Assembly (NCBI RefSeq): GCF_003054445.1
Contig: NC_042506.1
Span: forward strand, 2,363,501-2,427,500
Reading direction: 5' to 3'
Length of the DNA: 64,000 nt
From: Pichia kudriavzevii
Lineage: Eukaryota; Ascomycota; Pichiomycetes; Pichiales; Pichiaceae
The notes under the pieces are model-generated. The model was given only the letters and a program-made list of their open reading frames with translations, was not told where the DNA came from and did not search any database. The position numbers and the translations under genes were made by a program. Of this stretch, positions 61,961 to 64,000 are shown in pieces; position 1 is the stretch's first letter, and the number at the start of each line of letters is the position of its first letter.

Positions 61961-62538
61961 GTTCTGACTTTGAATTGCTACTCGTGTATACCTCTTGGTC
62001 TCTAGCTGGGGGATGGGAAGCCTTTGTGTTCTCTATATAGTCCTTCTATAAGTTGGTTCCTGTTGCACCATTAGTACTTCAGCGTTCCAAATTTTTTTTG
62101 AAGAGAAAACTTAAAATTCGTTTCGCTTCGCGCCCTCCTTTTTTTCTCTTCCCCCTTCTCTTAACGTACTACGTGGGATCCTCTCATAATGTAAGATTCT
62201 CAGTCCCCGAATCGGCTGAAAATGTCACATTTTTTTTTGAAACATTTTACAAATACCTTGTTTCCAATGTTGTTAGTATTGTCAGTATTGTCAATATTAT
62301 CAAAGTTGTTGTCATTGTCGTTATTACTACTATACTGGGTTTTTTTTTACTATAATTATTATTTTATTTTTATTTCCATTATTATTATTACGATTATTAT
62401 TATTACACCACTACATAAATAATACTTTAATATAGTGGCTGTCATGAGATACCCGGTTATGGCCTCTTGGGCTCGGTCCACTTCAGTTGTTGTCGTTTAG
62501 TTTCGTCTTTGCTAGGAAATCAATACACCTTTTCCCAC
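61961..62538. other. SVF1 upstream region and TDA3 3' flank
   Basis: 578 bp. SVF1's promoter lies in the right-adjacent 200-250 bp. An imperfect ATT/TTATT microsatellite fills 62340-62405, and a short inverted repeat CCACTA...TAGTGG follows at about 62407-62437. Nothing else is supported. Confidence 0.45.
62340..62405. repeat. ATT-type microsatellite
   Basis: Low-complexity run of T-rich and ATT units (for example ATTATTATTATTACG) between SVF1 and TDA3. Confidence 0.7.
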
Positions 62539-64000
62539 CTATTCGTCGTCTTCCTCGTCGTAGCTATCTTCGTATTCGTCCTCGCTTGCACGCCCAGACG
62601 TGTAAGATCCACCGGAATCGCCATTGCCCCCATTGGAAGCATTGCCACCATTTCTGCGGTCTCTTTCCTCTTCATCGATATCGTCCTCATCTTCATCAAT
62701 GTCGTCCTCGTCATCATAAATCAAGGAGGCATCGAAATAGAGCGATGGGTTCAAGGCACTGATATCACAGGACGTGGCCTCGCCATCCAAGAGCAGCTCG
62801 GACATCAACAACCCTGTAGCAGGCGCATTGTTGATCCCCCAACAGGAATGACCAGATGCCAAATAGAGATTGTCCACATTGGTTTCACCAATTAAGGGAC
62901 CCGAACTAGAGGGAATGTCCAAAACGGGTAGATAGCATGCCTGTCTTTTGAGAACTTTGCCATTCTTCAGTTTATCACTTAATTTGGAGACATTGTTGAA
63001 TAATTCTTCACATTTCTCAGTAACCACTTCAACGTCATCTGTAGTTTCAGGAATTAAGACACTAGAATCGCCTTCTCCACAAACATAAACTTCGTCCTTT
63101 CTCGCATAAATTTCTGGACTGACAAACTTGTTCTGGTTTAACTTCAATTCTGTAAATACCGCATAGGGAGATATCTCCTCAACGTTTTCTGGTTGGATTA
63201 TGATGGAATGGGCCCTCAATCCTGAAATTGGACAGTCAGGTAAAATCTTGGATGTCCATGGACCAATTGACATAATCACCTTGTCACCGTATAATTCAAA
63301 TCGCTCAGTATTCGTTCCATCATTTTCCGCCTTGGCACTAGATGGATGGTATATAACACCATTACAATGTCCGGTTTCCTCATCAATGATGATATCGTCA
63401 ATCTTGGCAATCACCAACTCAACACATCCGGTTTGAATGCATTGGTTCAAAATAAATGTTGTGAATTGATAAGGATGGACTTGGGCAGTTGTGGACTCAT
63501 TCCCCAATTGGTTCCAGTCATTTATAACTTTGTCATTGATCCAGCCAAGATTTTTCGGTAGATGGGACGATGACTTATCGGTGGAATTCGAATTGTTGGA
63601 TTCAATCTCAATGGAATTTTTCTTGATTGTCGTTGCCCTGCTCATTGGTTTGCTCATCACGTCTACTTGAGAAATCGAGGAGTCATTGCCGTTGCCGTTG
63701 CTGTTGTTGTTGTTATTACCAATGCTGGTTGTACTGTTATTATTGTTATTGCTATTGTCATTACTGTTGTTTATATGCTGTCTATTCATTTTGAGCGATT
63801 TTCTCATATCATCATTGGGATTCCTACTCATTCGTTGTCTTTCAATCATTTCCAATCTGGAATCGGAAATGTCTCCCTCAACTGAAATGGTGGTCAATCT
63901 ACGATACCCCCATTCGGATTCTCCATCAAATTCGTTTGCCAAATCTTGATGCAACTGGAAACTTAGAGGCACAATCTGTTGCGGGAAAGCCCACAACGCC
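62539..64000 (-). CDS. TDA3: TDA3, FAD-dependent oxidoreductase (N-terminus outside window)
   Basis: DAO-family flavoprotein linked in yeast to late-endosome trafficking. The frame is open to the window edge; the FAD-binding GxGxxG start lies beyond it. The first visible residues ALWAFPQQIVPLSFQLHQ match the yeast SWAFPHQIVPLSFQLHQ. Further matches: EWGYRRLTTISVEGD, HPYQFTTFIL, SIGPWTSKILPDCPISGLRAHS, EIYARKDEVYVCGEGD and SGHSCWGINNAPATGLL. An Asn/Ser-rich spacer lies near residues 75-110. After YFDASLIY the yeast protein soon stops, but here a tail of about 65 residues follows, very rich in Asp, Glu and Gly. Confidence 0.95.
   Translation of the reverse strand, partial: ALWAFPQQIVPLSFQLHQDLANEFDGESEWGYRRLTTISVEGDISDSRLEMIERQRMSRNPNDDMRKSLKMNRQHINNSNDNSNNNNNSTTSIGNNNNNSNGNGNDSSISQVDVMSKPMSRATTIKKNSIEIESNNSNSTDKSSSHLPKNLGWINDKVINDWNQLGNESTTAQVHPYQFTTFILNQCIQTGCVELVIAKIDDIIIDEETGHCNGVIYHPSSAKAENDGTNTERFELYGDKVIMSIGPWTSKILPDCPISGLRAHSIIIQPENVEEISPYAVFTELKLNQNKFVSPEIYARKDEVYVCGEGDSSVLIPETTDDVEVVTEKCEELFNNVSKLSDKLKNGKVLKRQACYLPVLDIPSSSGPLIGETNVDNLYLASGHSCWGINNAPATGLLMSELLLDGEATSCDISALNPSLYFDASLIYDDEDDIDEDEDDIDEEERDRRNGGNASNGGNGDSGGSYTSGRASEDEYEDSYDEEDDE

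Overview
This is nuclear DNA of a budding yeast (Saccharomycotina). It carries about 29 protein genes with clear yeast counterparts (NTE1, LSM3, YSH1, ARP6, POB3, SUB2, RNR2, MET7, PRP22, MSL1, FCY1, GAT1, PMT2, UGO1, SPC25, CTR2, ROT2, TUB4, SVF1, TDA3 and others), two tRNA genes, few and short introns, and AT-rich intergenic DNA. CTG codons fall on invariant leucines in YSH1, NTE1 and RNR2, so the CUG-Ser clades are unlikely. Protein resemblance and gene style point to the Pichiaceae, with a Pichia/Issatchenkia-type species as my best guess. That placement is inference.

Layout. 0-14.9 kb: the 3' part of NTE1 (cut by the window edge), LSM3 and YSH1 (divergent), a Zn2Cys6 regulator, an unresolved small gene, ARP6, and a VTC5-like SPX protein. 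14.9-19.6 kb: the least conserved stretch, with a decayed amino-acid permease, about 1.2 kb without genes, and an acidic orphan ORF. 19.6-35.3 kb: dense housekeeping genes (POB3/SUB2 divergent, RNR2, MET7, a CAMK-type kinase, PRP22, MSL1, FCY1). 35.6-41.5 kb: GAT1, a possible Inp2-like membrane protein, and a wax-synthase-type acyltransferase. 41.5-43.4 kb: a tRNA-bounded gap between tRNA-Glu(TTC) and tRNA-Pro(TGG). 43.6-58.9 kb: PMT2, UGO1, a possible Dpy-30 protein, SPC25, a CYP504-like P450, CTR2, ROT2, TUB4 with a tiny first exon, and a monocarboxylate-type transporter. 59-64 kb: an orphan gene with a GC-rich 3' half, an AT-rich tract, SVF1, and TDA3 (cut by the right edge).

Themes. Several genes serve mRNA processing (YSH1, LSM3, PRP22, MSL1, SUB2), chromatin (ARP6, POB3), the cell cycle (SPC25, TUB4, RNR2), nitrogen use (GAT1 next to FCY1) and secretory glycosylation (PMT2, ROT2). 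They are single transcription units, not operons. The RNR2 promoter has a dense cluster of ACGCGT (MCB) elements, and single copies lie in the POB3/SUB2 and ARP6 promoters, which suggests G1/S control by an MBF-like factor.

I found no CRISPR array, intact transposon or obvious gene cluster for a new system. The most interesting leads are the long SUB2 intron with a possible alternative last exon, the His-rich and SUMO-consensus-rich insert in YSH1, the RNR2 MCB cluster, the GC-rich islet near 59.4 kb, and the unassigned ORFs.
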